DNA of 64,000 nucleotides from Coemansia sp. RSA 487 (lineage: Eukaryota > Kickxellomycota > Kickxellomycetes > Kickxellales > Kickxellaceae). Each line of letters starts with the position of its first letter. Positions within the stretch are counted from its first letter, which is position 1. Positions 29,678-39,135 of the stretch are shown piece after piece. Below the pieces are notes generated by a model, which worked only from the letters and a program-made list of their open reading frames with translations, made no database searches and was not told the origin of the DNA. Location: contig JANBRJ010000013.1 of assembly GCA_027577595.1 (NCBI GenBank), positions 1 through 64,000 of the forward strand, written 5' to 3'. The position numbers and the translations under genes are program-made.

Positions 29678-31243
29678 GCTTTTTTAATATTAATATCGAT
29701 TTTTCGCAAAAATAAAAATAAACGGGAAGAAGAGTTTTTTGTTATAGTTTCAAGTATATATTAAGAAAAGGTAGAGAGGAAAAAAAAAGTCAGGGAACAG
29801 GAAAAAATGTGGACAGAGAAGGGGGGAAAAAAAAAAGCTCCCTTGGAGTGGGAGTATTATAAGCCTCTTCCAAAATGTACCAAACTCAGGGAAAGAAGAA
29901 ACAGCAATAAATGGACTGAATCGAAGGGGGAATGGATCAGCAGCCACTTCTGTTTTGTCCTCTTTTGTTTGCTTTATTTTGCTGGGTATTGGTTCCAAAA
30001 CAAGCACAACAAATATTTTTGACCATCGTTTTTCAAAAACAATCTATTTTTTTTTGCGAAATAAATGCAGAACAAAAAAAAAGAGGGCGAATCGATGCAT
30101 ATGTACATACAATGCAAATACCACTCCACGTGTAGATTTGCTTTTTGCATTGCATGTCATATTTAAAGTTGTGTGCTTAAAAATGTTATATTCTGTGTGT
30201 TCATGGAGTTTTTTTATATCCCTTGACCACTTTCTACATGGGTTTATTACTATTGTTCAGTTGCAAAATTCGATTGTAATCTAACCATTTAAAGAAACTC
30301 CACCAGAGTTGTGCCCCTTTTTTTTTGCTTCCACCTTTTGAAAAAACAAGTTTAGAATGTGCTTGTTTATGTCCGTGGGTTCTGGAAAATAAATACCCTG
30401 AAAACATATAGCAAAATACGGATGTCTCATTTCAGATCGCCGAGGGACAAAACCAAGATTATGCAGCGGTGATCCTAGTATAATTTACACTTGCATACTT
30501 TGTTCGATTTGACATACATAAATATATCAAATCGACTGTGAAGGCATCCTTCCAAACAGGGGTGGCTTTTACGTCATTATCGATCGTCAATGTCGGCTAG
30601 CAAAATGCACGGCAACGGTTTCATTGCATTTAGCTGCAAATATCACAATAGCCAAACGAATTGAAACAAGGCGGCTCTGCCTGTGAGAGGCTTGGGCGCT
30701 GTCAAAATATGGCGAGAGCAGGTGGCTTTTGAATCACAATCGTTTGTTGATCGCAGAGTAATTCATCACAGAATCACAGCTTGGATCAGATCATTTGCGT
30801 TCCGTGTTAATTTGGCTGTCACGTGCGATCAGGTGATATGGCAATGATCAAAAGGAGTGATGATCAAAAAAGAGGGAGTCACTGGGTTCAGGGCATCACG
30901 AACTGCGCTGGGGGGTTTAGTGGAGCTGTAAAGAAAGAAAAACCATTGCGCACAAGTAATGCCAAAAGCGTGAGCAAGCTCCTGCAAAAGTAGAAAATAG
31001 TTGTCCCGCAAAAACCAGGTCACACTATCCTCCTCCCCTTTTTCTTTCTGCTTTTGCATTCATCTTTGCTGCAAAAAATAATAAAGGACATTCACAAAGC
31101 TTTTTCTTTCTCTCTTTCCTCCTCTTTTTTATTCTTTTATTCTGCACTATACACTTTTTTTTGAAATCACAAGGTTCCTTCTTTTCTTTTCGTCATTGTG
31201 TATCTTATTACATCATCTGTTATTTAATCAGCCTTTTTCACTC
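29678..31243. other. Intergenic region between the 7TM-RGS gene and DMA1
   Basis: About 1.5 kb without a supported gene. It should hold both divergent promoters. Noted: an 8-bp inverted repeat (CGATTTGA at 30505-30512 and TCAAATCG at 30527-30534, 14-nt loop), a CACGTG hexamer near 30820, several GATCA repeats between 30780 and 30870, and a strongly CT-rich stretch from about 31100 to 31240 before the DMA1 start. Confidence 0.5.
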
Positions 31244-32686
31244 ATGTCAAATGAACAGCAGCAGCAACAGCAGCAGCAGCCGGCCGCACCCGGTGCGTTT
31301 CCAACCGCTGCAGCTTTAGCAGCAACCGAGGTCAACAGTGTCACCGACCATTCATCTACCAATTCCCCGGCCGCCAGCAGCAGCAATGAGAAGCCTGAGC
31401 CACGGGTGCCGCACATCCGCATAGTGCCGCACATAATTGACGTGCACAAGGGGCTGTACTTTGACGTGATGAGCCGAAGTGTCCCTGACAGCACGGTGCT
31501 CAAGGTCGGCAGGTTCACCGACAAGGTCAGCCAGCAGATGAGCCGAATTGCGTTCCGGAGCAAAGTGGTCAGCCGTAGCCATGCCGAAATCTGGACCGAG
31601 GGAGGCCAGTTTTACATCAAGGACACAAAGTCGTCGTCAGGAACGTTCCTCAACCACATGCGGCTATCTCCGCCGGGCGTCGAGAGCCGGCCGTACCCGC
31701 TGCACGACGGGGATATCTTGCAGCTGGGCGTCGACTACCAGGGCGGCAAGATTGATGTGTACAAGTGCGTCATCATTAGGCTGGAGATTAACCGCAATTG
31801 GCAGTGGAACAGCGAGAATCCCTTTAGGCGCCAGGTGCTAGAGAACATCCAGAACGCGTACCACAACATGGGTGGCGGCGGCAGTGATGGCGGCGCTAAT
31901 AGCTCTGAGAACAACGAGTGCTGCATTTGCCTGTACCCGATGATTGCCTTCCAGGCCCTGTTTGTTGCACCGTGCTCGCACTGCTTCCATTACAAGTGCG
32001 TCAAGCCCATTCTATTCACCAGCACGTCATTCAACTGTCCGCTGTGCCGGACTTACGCGGACCTTGAGGCCAGCGTCACTGTAGATGAAAACGAAATGGA
32101 GGTCGATGCAAAGCCCCCGGCTCTGCCGCCTGTTGTGCAGAACATTACACACCCCTTATCTGCATCCGACAACCGCCACCACAACCATAGCCACAACCAG
32201 GAGTCGGCGCTTTCTGAGGTCGGAGTGGCCGCCGCCGCCGCCGCCGCCGCCGAGGCTGCTGTGCAGGCTGCAGAGTCTGGTGCAGTTCCCAGAGACATTG
32301 CTTCTTCTTCAGATGCCGGTGCGGCTGCTGTGCCTATGGGACGCGATGACTCCAACGCGACCCCCGTGCCTGGAGAGCACGCCAACATTGACTCGTTTGG
32401 AACGACGCCTGTAGGAAGCATGCCGACGGATATGTCGCACATTGGGTCGGCAATGGCTGATGCCGATGCATCGCTTGTTGGTGGTGGAGCCTCAAGCCAC
32501 CAGCAGCGTGGTGCGGATAGTAGCAGCAGTGACCAGGTTATGCACGCTGAATCATCGCCTGCGCTCTCGTCGACTGACAATATTAACGCTGGCACGGCGG
32601 ATTCAGCAACTGGCGCAGATATTTGCAACAATAGTCAGCAGCAGCAACAAGGCTCATCACCGCAGAACAGCGCTGCCACAAACTAA
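31244..32686 (+). CDS. DMA1: FHA-RING E3 ubiquitin ligase of the Dma1/CHFR type
   Basis: Dma proteins bind phosphothreonine through an FHA domain and ubiquitinate mitotic targets (septation and spindle-position checkpoint in yeasts; CHFR in animals). The 480-residue product has an FHA domain at about 62-180: VGRFTD with Arg90, KVVSRSHAEI at about 107-116, SSSGTFLNHMRLSP at about 130-143, and DGDILQLGVDY. It is followed by a RING finger at about 226-270 (CCICLYPM, CSHCFHYKCVKPIL, CPLC), in the C3HC4/H2 pattern of the Dma group. The N-terminal poly-Q run (8 Gln) and the ~200-residue disordered C-terminus (poly-Ala and Ser-rich) exceed yeast homologues (S. pombe Dma1 267 aa). The start at 31244 follows a CT-rich leader; a further in-frame start lies 16 codons upstream in that leader. 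Confidence 0.93.
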   Translation: MSNEQQQQQQQQPAAPGAFPTAAALAATEVNSVTDHSSTNSPAASSSNEKPEPRVPHIRIVPHIIDVHKGLYFDVMSRSVPDSTVLKVGRFTDKVSQQMSRIAFRSKVVSRSHAEIWTEGGQFYIKDTKSSSGTFLNHMRLSPPGVESRPYPLHDGDILQLGVDYQGGKIDVYKCVIIRLEINRNWQWNSENPFRRQVLENIQNAYHNMGGGGSDGGANSSENNECCICLYPMIAFQALFVAPCSHCFHYKCVKPILFTSTSFNCPLCRTYADLEASVTVDENEMEVDAKPPALPPVVQNITHPLSASDNRHHNHSHNQESALSEVGVAAAAAAAAEAAVQAAESGAVPRDIASSSDAGAAAVPMGRDDSNATPVPGEHANIDSFGTTPVGSMPTDMSHIGSAMADADASLVGGGASSHQQRGADSSSSDQVMHAESSPALSSTDNINAGTADSATGADICNNSQQQQQGSSPQNSAATN

Positions 32687-32949
32687 ACTTGTCTTCACAC
32701 TATTTCTATACCACTATTATCATTATTGCTCTTCAATTCCTCCCCTTTTACCTTATTATCTTTTTTTTTGTTCTGACGAAATTCTTTTACAACTAGCCTT
32801 TTTTTCCCATTGTTTTTTTTTCAGTATCAAGAGATGTAGCTTTTTAAAAAAATTCACATCTCTGCAAGGGTGGGCATCCCTAGCTATCCAAACAGGACTC
32901 TAAATTCCTCCCCCCTCCCATCTCTCCCTCCCCCCCCCACAAAAAAACG

Positions 32950-35757
32950 TTATAGCTGGCGGGTTGATCCAAGAGCCTGGGCGACCTTGTGAAGGATATC
33001 CTTGGTCGGCAAGCGCGCATTGCTTGGGTCCTTCGAAACAGTGGGCCACATTTGGCCATGATGCGGATCGGCTTTTATGCACAATTGCTCGACATTTCCA
33101 ACATGCTCTGAGGAGCCCTGATCGAACTCGAAGCGCAGCCACCAGGCCCACGCGTCGCCATAATCGGAGTCTGTACGTGTGGCGCGCTCAAACCATGATC
33201 TGGCCTTTTCCAGACGCCGCTCGGACCAAAAGAGCCTGGCAACCATGACGATCAGCGCACAATCGCTGGTGTTTTTCAGAGCATCGACAGATTTGGCCTT
33301 GCGCTGCGTACGCGGCTCAAGCAGGATGGCTTGCGCCCAAAGCGCCCCTGCCTTTGGACACTCTTGGATCGCACGGGTAAGAAGCGTCCTGGCAACTTTG
33401 GGCTCGTTGTTGCCGGCAATATCGCATTCAAGGCACACGGCTTCCAGCCATAGCTGTGGGTTGCGCGGAACGTATACGCGGGCGCGCTCGAGAATCGCGC
33501 GTGCGCGTGTATGTAGACTAAAGTGGTGCGATGCCTCCAGGCGTGCGGCAGCGATCCACAGGTCGACCGATGTTGGGCAGCTCTTCAGTGCCTTTGACAG
33601 CGTCTGGCGCGCTTCCTTGGGCCGACCCAGCGCGACCTCGATTTGCGACTGAAGAAGCCACAGCTTGTACGACTTTTCAAACGAGCCCTGCAGCCCCTGG
33701 CGGACAGTCTCCAGGGCTCTGTCGAGCTGGCCGATCTGCCGTAGCAATACAACGCTCTTCATCCATATCCTCGCCGTGCCCTTCTTGCCACCATCGAACG
33801 AGAGCGCTCTGCCGCGGTCGAGAAGCGCAAGCGCCCTGGTGTACTGCTCGTTTTCGCTCTCCAGCTTGACGGCGGCCAGAAGAATAGATTCGGAATTGGG
33901 GTTCGCGGCGAACGCCTCTTCGAGCACCACGCGCGCACCATCGACATCTCCGGACCGCACCCACTTTTCCTTTGCTGCTATCAGCCAAAGCACCTCGGCT
34001 TGCGGGCAGTATTGCACGCCTCGGCGCAGTAAAGCGTCCAGCGCCTGCGGATCTTCGTTGTGCTCGCGCTCCAAGTCGGCCGCCAATCGCCAGAGATCCA
34101 CATTGGTTGGCATCGTGTCCAGTGCATGCGCAAAGACTGCGCGCGCAGCAACCACGTTTTTACTTGCCAGCATTTTCTCTGCCTCCTCGGTCCATATGTC
34201 GACGCGATCCATTGGCGAATCATCTTGATCGAAATCAAGGTCGGCGGTGGCTGCCACTATGGCCTGGCACGTCGCTGGGTACCCGTCGTCCTCGCACTGC
34301 TTTGCCTGGTCGAACCACGATGCACGGCCCATAAGCGCGCCGTTTGCGATCAGCGACGACACAGCCTTTGCAGTGATCTTAGGCACCCGCTCGCGCTGCC
34401 CTTCTTGCTCCTCCAGCCGCGCCGCAGCGATCCATATCTCATGGCTCGTGGGGATTGCGCGGCGCGCACGGTTCAGCACCTTCTGCGCCCTTTCGTATGG
34501 CTCGAGTCGTGCCAATGCCAGCCACAGGTCCGTACTCAGTGGAACCAAATCCACAGCATGCGACAAAAGAACGCGCGCATCCTCGGGCTGCTCAAGACTG
34601 ACGGCTTCTTTCCAGAGGACGATGGAGGTGGGGACAAACTCAAGTGCTCGTTGCAAAATGCGCTTTTGCGCCTTCTGGTCGCTTGCCTGACGCTCGAGGT
34701 CGGCCGCTGCCATCCATATACGAACGGATTTGGGCAGATTGCGTGCAGCGCTGGCCAATATAACACGCGCCTCCTGTGCTTTGGTGTTGTTTAGGCGTGC
34801 GGCTTCTAGCCAAATGTCTTCGCTTTGCGGACAGTTCTCGCACCCCTCGGCAATCACCAGACGGGCTTTGGCCATTTTGTTTGCTATTTCCTCGAGCCGC
34901 GCAGCCGCAATCCAGCCGGGCGCATGCTTCGGGTTCGTTTTGGTCACCGATTTCAGCAGCATCCGGGCCCTTGAGATGTCGCCGATCTCGGCAGCGCTCT
35001 TGGCCGCGACGGTGCTAAGCGACGTCAAGTACCCGCGTGGGTCGATGGTGGTTTTTCCTGACGCAGAGTCGCCGCCTGCTTGGTCAAGCTTCATTCGAAG
35101 AACGTCGTCACGCGCCTGACCCAACGCCATGAAATTCGTCACCATCCCATCAGCGGCGGACGGATCCTCGGTTGAAACAATCGACTGGTCAACTCCTGCC
35201 ATTCCCAGCCCCGCTACCAGCGTGCTATCTGAAACGCGGTACATGCGCTCCCCACGTCTGTTGGTTGTGTTCTTTCTTCGCCTCTTTGCACGCGATGCCA
35301 TTTCGGCCAACTGTGAAACATCAGGGATCGCGTCCCATTCATCAGCAGACATCCCTTGGAGCTGGCGCTTGAATCCACGCAGCTGTTCCTCGATTACTGG
35401 TGCGTTCTCATCGCTGGATTTCTGTGGCTTCTTGCTATGCCGCTCTTCCATTTTGGCATCAATGTGCGCCCATACTTTGTCTGCTTCCTCATCGTCTTCT
35501 TCGTACGGCATATTACTAAATAAGCCTTCTTCGTTTTCCGCATTATTGAACCTTCGTTCGTCGTCTGCACCAGCATCCTCCTGTGTTTGTGATTTTGGTA
35601 GCTTTGACGCCACTCCTTTGTTTTCCTCTGGCTTGGATGCTTCGCGTGCTGGCCCAATGTCTGACCGTGTCGTAAACCCGGTTGCGCCTCGTCCAAGTCC
35701 TGCGACGTATCCGGGTGGCGCAGGCTTTCCTAGAAAGTCCTTTGTTACTGGATACAT
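32950..35757 (-). CDS. PRP6: U5 snRNP / tri-snRNP splicing factor Prp6
   Basis: Prp6 bridges U5 and U4/U6 snRNPs in the tri-snRNP. The 935-residue product (human PRPF6 941) opens with the PRP1_N signature: DFLGKPAPPGYVAGLGRGAT, then GFTTRSDIGPARE. An acidic KDDEEAD-like block (EEDDEEADKVWAHIDAKMEER) and the LSEMSADEWDAIPDVS-type segment follow, as in human. From about residue 270 onward a long array of HAT repeats runs to the end, with repeated units such as DLWLALARLE, EIWIAAARLEE and ALWAQAILLE. The start was set at the ATG at 35755-35757, directly before the conserved block. An open frame continues 17 codons upstream only from a TTG. The gene is intron-free, itself notable for a splicing factor in an intron-poor genome. 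Convergent with DMA1. Confidence 0.95.
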   Translation of the reverse strand: MYPVTKDFLGKPAPPGYVAGLGRGATGFTTRSDIGPAREASKPEENKGVASKLPKSQTQEDAGADDERRFNNAENEEGLFSNMPYEEDDEEADKVWAHIDAKMEERHSKKPQKSSDENAPVIEEQLRGFKRQLQGMSADEWDAIPDVSQLAEMASRAKRRRKNTTNRRGERMYRVSDSTLVAGLGMAGVDQSIVSTEDPSAADGMVTNFMALGQARDDVLRMKLDQAGGDSASGKTTIDPRGYLTSLSTVAAKSAAEIGDISRARMLLKSVTKTNPKHAPGWIAAARLEEIANKMAKARLVIAEGCENCPQSEDIWLEAARLNNTKAQEARVILASAARNLPKSVRIWMAAADLERQASDQKAQKRILQRALEFVPTSIVLWKEAVSLEQPEDARVLLSHAVDLVPLSTDLWLALARLEPYERAQKVLNRARRAIPTSHEIWIAAARLEEQEGQRERVPKITAKAVSSLIANGALMGRASWFDQAKQCEDDGYPATCQAIVAATADLDFDQDDSPMDRVDIWTEEAEKMLASKNVVAARAVFAHALDTMPTNVDLWRLAADLEREHNEDPQALDALLRRGVQYCPQAEVLWLIAAKEKWVRSGDVDGARVVLEEAFAANPNSESILLAAVKLESENEQYTRALALLDRGRALSFDGGKKGTARIWMKSVVLLRQIGQLDRALETVRQGLQGSFEKSYKLWLLQSQIEVALGRPKEARQTLSKALKSCPTSVDLWIAAARLEASHHFSLHTRARAILERARVYVPRNPQLWLEAVCLECDIAGNNEPKVARTLLTRAIQECPKAGALWAQAILLEPRTQRKAKSVDALKNTSDCALIVMVARLFWSERRLEKARSWFERATRTDSDYGDAWAWWLRFEFDQGSSEHVGNVEQLCIKADPHHGQMWPTVSKDPSNARLPTKDILHKVAQALGSTRQL

Positions 35758-36152
35758 GTTTTCGATATCTTGCGAACCAGGTTTACTTTTTTTTTTTAGC
35801 GTAGCCAAAAAAAATAATACTACAGGTGATAAATAATCCTAAAAGGGAAAGAAAAAAAAAGTGCGCAAAAGCTGTGAAAAATGCACAATGTAAAAGTTGG
35901 TTTATATAGCAGTCACATGAAATACAGTTCATTATGCCGCCTGTGTCATGTGACTAAAATTTTCATTTTCCGATGAAAATAAAGTTTGTGTGTGCGGGGG
36001 GAGGGGGCGAACTACTGCCTTCTTTTTCTTTTTCTTTAGTTGTTCCAGTTTCTGATTATTTCCTATTTGTACATTTTTCCATTCAACATACAATTAAACA
36101 TTTTTAAAGTTGCGGAGGGAGGAAAAGGATTCAAATAACCTACAGAAAAAAA
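35758..36152. other. Divergent promoter region of PRP6 and CSC1
   Basis: About 395 bp, AT-rich with CT patches. No additional gene is supported. Confidence 0.6.
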
Positions 36153-38939
36153 ATGAAACCAATACCAGACCCTGCACACGACTACTTGTCGCACCCAAGT
36201 GACCTGCTAACGCAAACAGTGTTTGCAGCAACGCTGGGTGGTAGCGCATTCCTTGCATTCTGTTTACTACGCTTCCGGTGGCCCGACGTGTATGCGCCGC
36301 GCGGTCGGCTTCTGTATGCAGCGCCTGCACGTGTAGGGAAGACGCTTCTGGGATGGATAACGATGACAGTGCATGCCAAGGACTACGACCTTTTGTACAG
36401 CGTGGGGCTTGATGCAGTGCTTGTTCTGCGGCTGTTCAAAATGCTGGGCGCTCTGTCGGTTACTGCAACTGTGGTTGGGTTTGCGGTGGTTGTGCCGCTC
36501 AAAGTGTTCCTTGACCCGCCCGGGGACTCTGCATCGCTTAGGGATAAGGTGACAAGGGCATTGATGGGATCCGAAAGACCGCTTGTGGTGCATTTTGCGT
36601 TTGCCTATGTGTTTACGGGGCTTGTGTATTTTTACTTTGCGCGGTTTGCGTACCAGGCGCTGTCGCTGCGGTGGCACTACTTGCTAAGGGTGCGCAATAC
36701 GCGGCCGGCACGGTCGGTGATGGTCACGGGGGTGCCTGACGAGCTGGCGACGGAAGCCGCGCTGAAGCAGCATTTCGAGCAATGCAGCGGAGGGCTGGGC
36801 AAGGTCGTTGCGGTCGAGATTGTGCCGCGCATCGCAAGGCTCGGCGCGCTGATCCGCAGACGCGAGCGACTGCTGCTGGAAATCGAGGAGCAAGTGACTG
36901 CTGTTCTGGGCAACCCCTGCACAGCACCTGGCTACGACCGCGACCAGCTCAGGGAGCTCCTGACCGATAGCCACGGAGATACACAGGGGCGGCTTGAAGC
37001 GATGCAGCTGCTGAAAGTATGGTCGCTTCCGCGGTTCAAAACACACAGAGGTGTGCGCAAGCTCGATGGGATCTTGAAACTGCTCGAAGACTCGCTGCAA
37101 AAGTTCCACCACGCAGACGCTGTGGTCGCGCAGGTGCGACACGAGTGGTTTGCGTCGTTCGACGGCACCAAGGACCGGAGGTCGACGGTTGGGTTTGTGA
37201 CGTTCGCCGACGCTGAGACCGCGCATTTGGCGGCGCAGTCGTTCAGCTACGCACAGCCGTTCCAGCTGCGCACGGATCTGGCGCCGGAGCCGCGCGACGT
37301 ATTCTGGGACAACGTCACGCTGACGCTGGCGTCGCGCATTGCGCGCGGATGTGTGTCGCTAGCCACGTACGGGCTGATGCTAGTGTACTGGCTGACAATC
37401 TCGATTCTGCTGTCGATGCTCGTTAGTCCCGATTTCCTCAAAACATACATTCCGCAGCTGGGAAACCTGATAGATCGCAACAAGTGGCTCAAGGGGCTGT
37501 TCCAGTACACGGCGCCCACCTTTGTGCTGTCTCTGATGAACGCCCTGGCGCCCTATCTACTGAACTGGCTTGCGCGGCTGTCGGGGATCCAGAGCCGGTC
37601 GGGGATCCAGCGGTCCGTGCTGCAACGGTACTTTTTCTTCCTTGTGGCCAACGTCCTGTTGATATTCACCGTGTTCCGCACGCTGCTGACAGACTACAAG
37701 CGGTGGGTCGAGGACCCTGCGCAGATCCCGATCCTCTTTGCAAAGAACTTGCCCGGAGCTGCGCCGTTTTTCATCAACTACATTGTGCTCTACGGGCTCG
37801 GATACTACCCAGTCCAGCTCTTGCAGCTGGGATCCATCTCGGTTGCTGTGCTCCGGCGTATTGTGTGTCGCACGCCGCGCCAGTTTGCAACGGCGCTGCG
37901 GCCCAACGATATTGACTGGTCGTTCATTCTGCCGCAGCCAATGCTGGTGTTTGTCATCATGGCTACGTACTCGTCGCTGGCGCCCCTTGTGTGCCTCTTT
38001 GCCGCGGTGTACTATGTTATAGCGTACGTTGTGACAAAGTACCTGGTGTACTACGTTTATGCGCGCCAGTTTGAAACGGCCGGCGAGTTCATCGTCCCAA
38101 TACTGAAGATGCTGGTTGGCAGCCTGTGGCACTACTACTGCCTGATTATCGGGCTGTGCGCTTTGAACCGCGCCTTCGGGTACGTGCTGCTGCTGTTTCC
38201 GCTGCTGTGGGCCAACACGTATGTTCTCTCGTACGTGTCGCGGCAATTCTACGAGAACGCAAAGTTCCTTCCTCTTGATATGCTGAGCCAATACGCCCCC
38301 ACCCCCGTCCATGGCCATGCTGAACAGCCTGCGAATAGCCAGTCCACCAATGGAGGAGCTGCCCTCCACCCGAGCCACTCGACATCCACAGACTACTTGC
38401 TGCCACAGCCCCACGTGCCTTCGCCATTCGGGATACTGCTCGATGCCATCGATGCCGAGAACCGGGGCGCGCTGAGTATGCTTCTGGAGTCGGTGGCGCG
38501 TCGCATCCACCGTGTCTGGGCGCTGGTGTTCAGCAAAATATACATTGATCCGCAGCGCACGCCACAGGTGTTTCGGCATCTGGACCGGTGCTACAGCCTC
38601 AACGGCTCCGATATCGAGCACGGGCTATTGATATCTGCCGATGAGCAGCATATTAACAGCCACCTTTCGCTCAGCAGCGAATCACAAAGCAGACTGGTTA
38701 CTCCTAGATTCAGCACAACGTTCGATGACGTGATGCGCGCCGAGCTGATGCTTGGTAGGGACCAGAGGGAAAGCAGAATCCAGCCAGACAGGTTCACGGA
38801 CTTTGAGCAGTCGCCGGCCAGGCTTTTGCAAGGCGTGCTGGACCAGGGACTGGCTGTCTATGAGCACCCGTACTTGGTAGGAAATCTTCCAGCACTGTGG
38901 CTGCCTATGGAATGTAAATTTGCAACAAACGTTTCGTAA
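36153..38939 (+). CDS. CSC1: CSC1/OSCA/TMEM63-type mechanosensitive channel
   Basis: This is a calcium-permeable, stretch- or osmosensitive channel family (DUF221). The 928-residue product has the three-part layout: an N-terminal late-exocytosis/RSN1 TM region with three TM segments (about 23-43, 88-115, 145-170), and a cytosolic PHM7-like ferredoxin-fold region (about 185-390). The latter has SVMVTGVPDELATE, GFVTFADAETAHLAAQS, then PEPRDVFWDNVTL. The C-terminal RSN1 TM core holds about eight helices (about 405-700), including the pore region with IVLYGLGYYPVQLLQLG and FIVPILKMLVG. The DVFWDN-like block just before the core is diagnostic. Plasma-membrane or vacuolar location is not decided by sequence. 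A ~230-residue cytosolic tail follows. The gene is intron-free and followed in the same direction by the DPP8/9-like gene after 196 bp. Confidence 0.92.
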   Translation: MKPIPDPAHDYLSHPSDLLTQTVFAATLGGSAFLAFCLLRFRWPDVYAPRGRLLYAAPARVGKTLLGWITMTVHAKDYDLLYSVGLDAVLVLRLFKMLGALSVTATVVGFAVVVPLKVFLDPPGDSASLRDKVTRALMGSERPLVVHFAFAYVFTGLVYFYFARFAYQALSLRWHYLLRVRNTRPARSVMVTGVPDELATEAALKQHFEQCSGGLGKVVAVEIVPRIARLGALIRRRERLLLEIEEQVTAVLGNPCTAPGYDRDQLRELLTDSHGDTQGRLEAMQLLKVWSLPRFKTHRGVRKLDGILKLLEDSLQKFHHADAVVAQVRHEWFASFDGTKDRRSTVGFVTFADAETAHLAAQSFSYAQPFQLRTDLAPEPRDVFWDNVTLTLASRIARGCVSLATYGLMLVYWLTISILLSMLVSPDFLKTYIPQLGNLIDRNKWLKGLFQYTAPTFVLSLMNALAPYLLNWLARLSGIQSRSGIQRSVLQRYFFFLVANVLLIFTVFRTLLTDYKRWVEDPAQIPILFAKNLPGAAPFFINYIVLYGLGYYPVQLLQLGSISVAVLRRIVCRTPRQFATALRPNDIDWSFILPQPMLVFVIMATYSSLAPLVCLFAAVYYVIAYVVTKYLVYYVYARQFETAGEFIVPILKMLVGSLWHYYCLIIGLCALNRAFGYVLLLFPLLWANTYVLSYVSRQFYENAKFLPLDMLSQYAPTPVHGHAEQPANSQSTNGGAALHPSHSTSTDYLLPQPHVPSPFGILLDAIDAENRGALSMLLESVARRIHRVWALVFSKIYIDPQRTPQVFRHLDRCYSLNGSDIEHGLLISADEQHINSHLSLSSESQSRLVTPRFSTTFDDVMRAELMLGRDQRESRIQPDRFTDFEQSPARLLQGVLDQGLAVYEHPYLVGNLPALWLPMECKFATNVS

Positions 38940-39135
38940 ATAGGCTCTTCTTTATTCTCGAAAACGTTTCATTGCATTCTCTTTTTTCCGCTTTTTTTTT
39001 GTTCCTCTACTTGTATTTTCCCCTCCTGCCTCTTGCTTCAAATTTACTATGTATTTGTGATTTCCATTTATTCTTCTTATATTGCTTTTTCTTTGCAGTT
39101 TATATTATTTGTACTATTAGTTAAAACAAAAAGGA

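Noticed and set aside
35758-35808. Extension of PRP6 by 17 codons from a TTG
   Set aside because: The first ATG (35755-35757) lies directly before the conserved PRP1_N block. There is no evidence of non-ATG initiation.
37557-38621. 354-codon open frame on the minus strand, antisense to CSC1
   Set aside because: It mirrors the CSC1 coding sequence, whose channel motifs and TM pattern are clear. The antisense product has unstructured composition.
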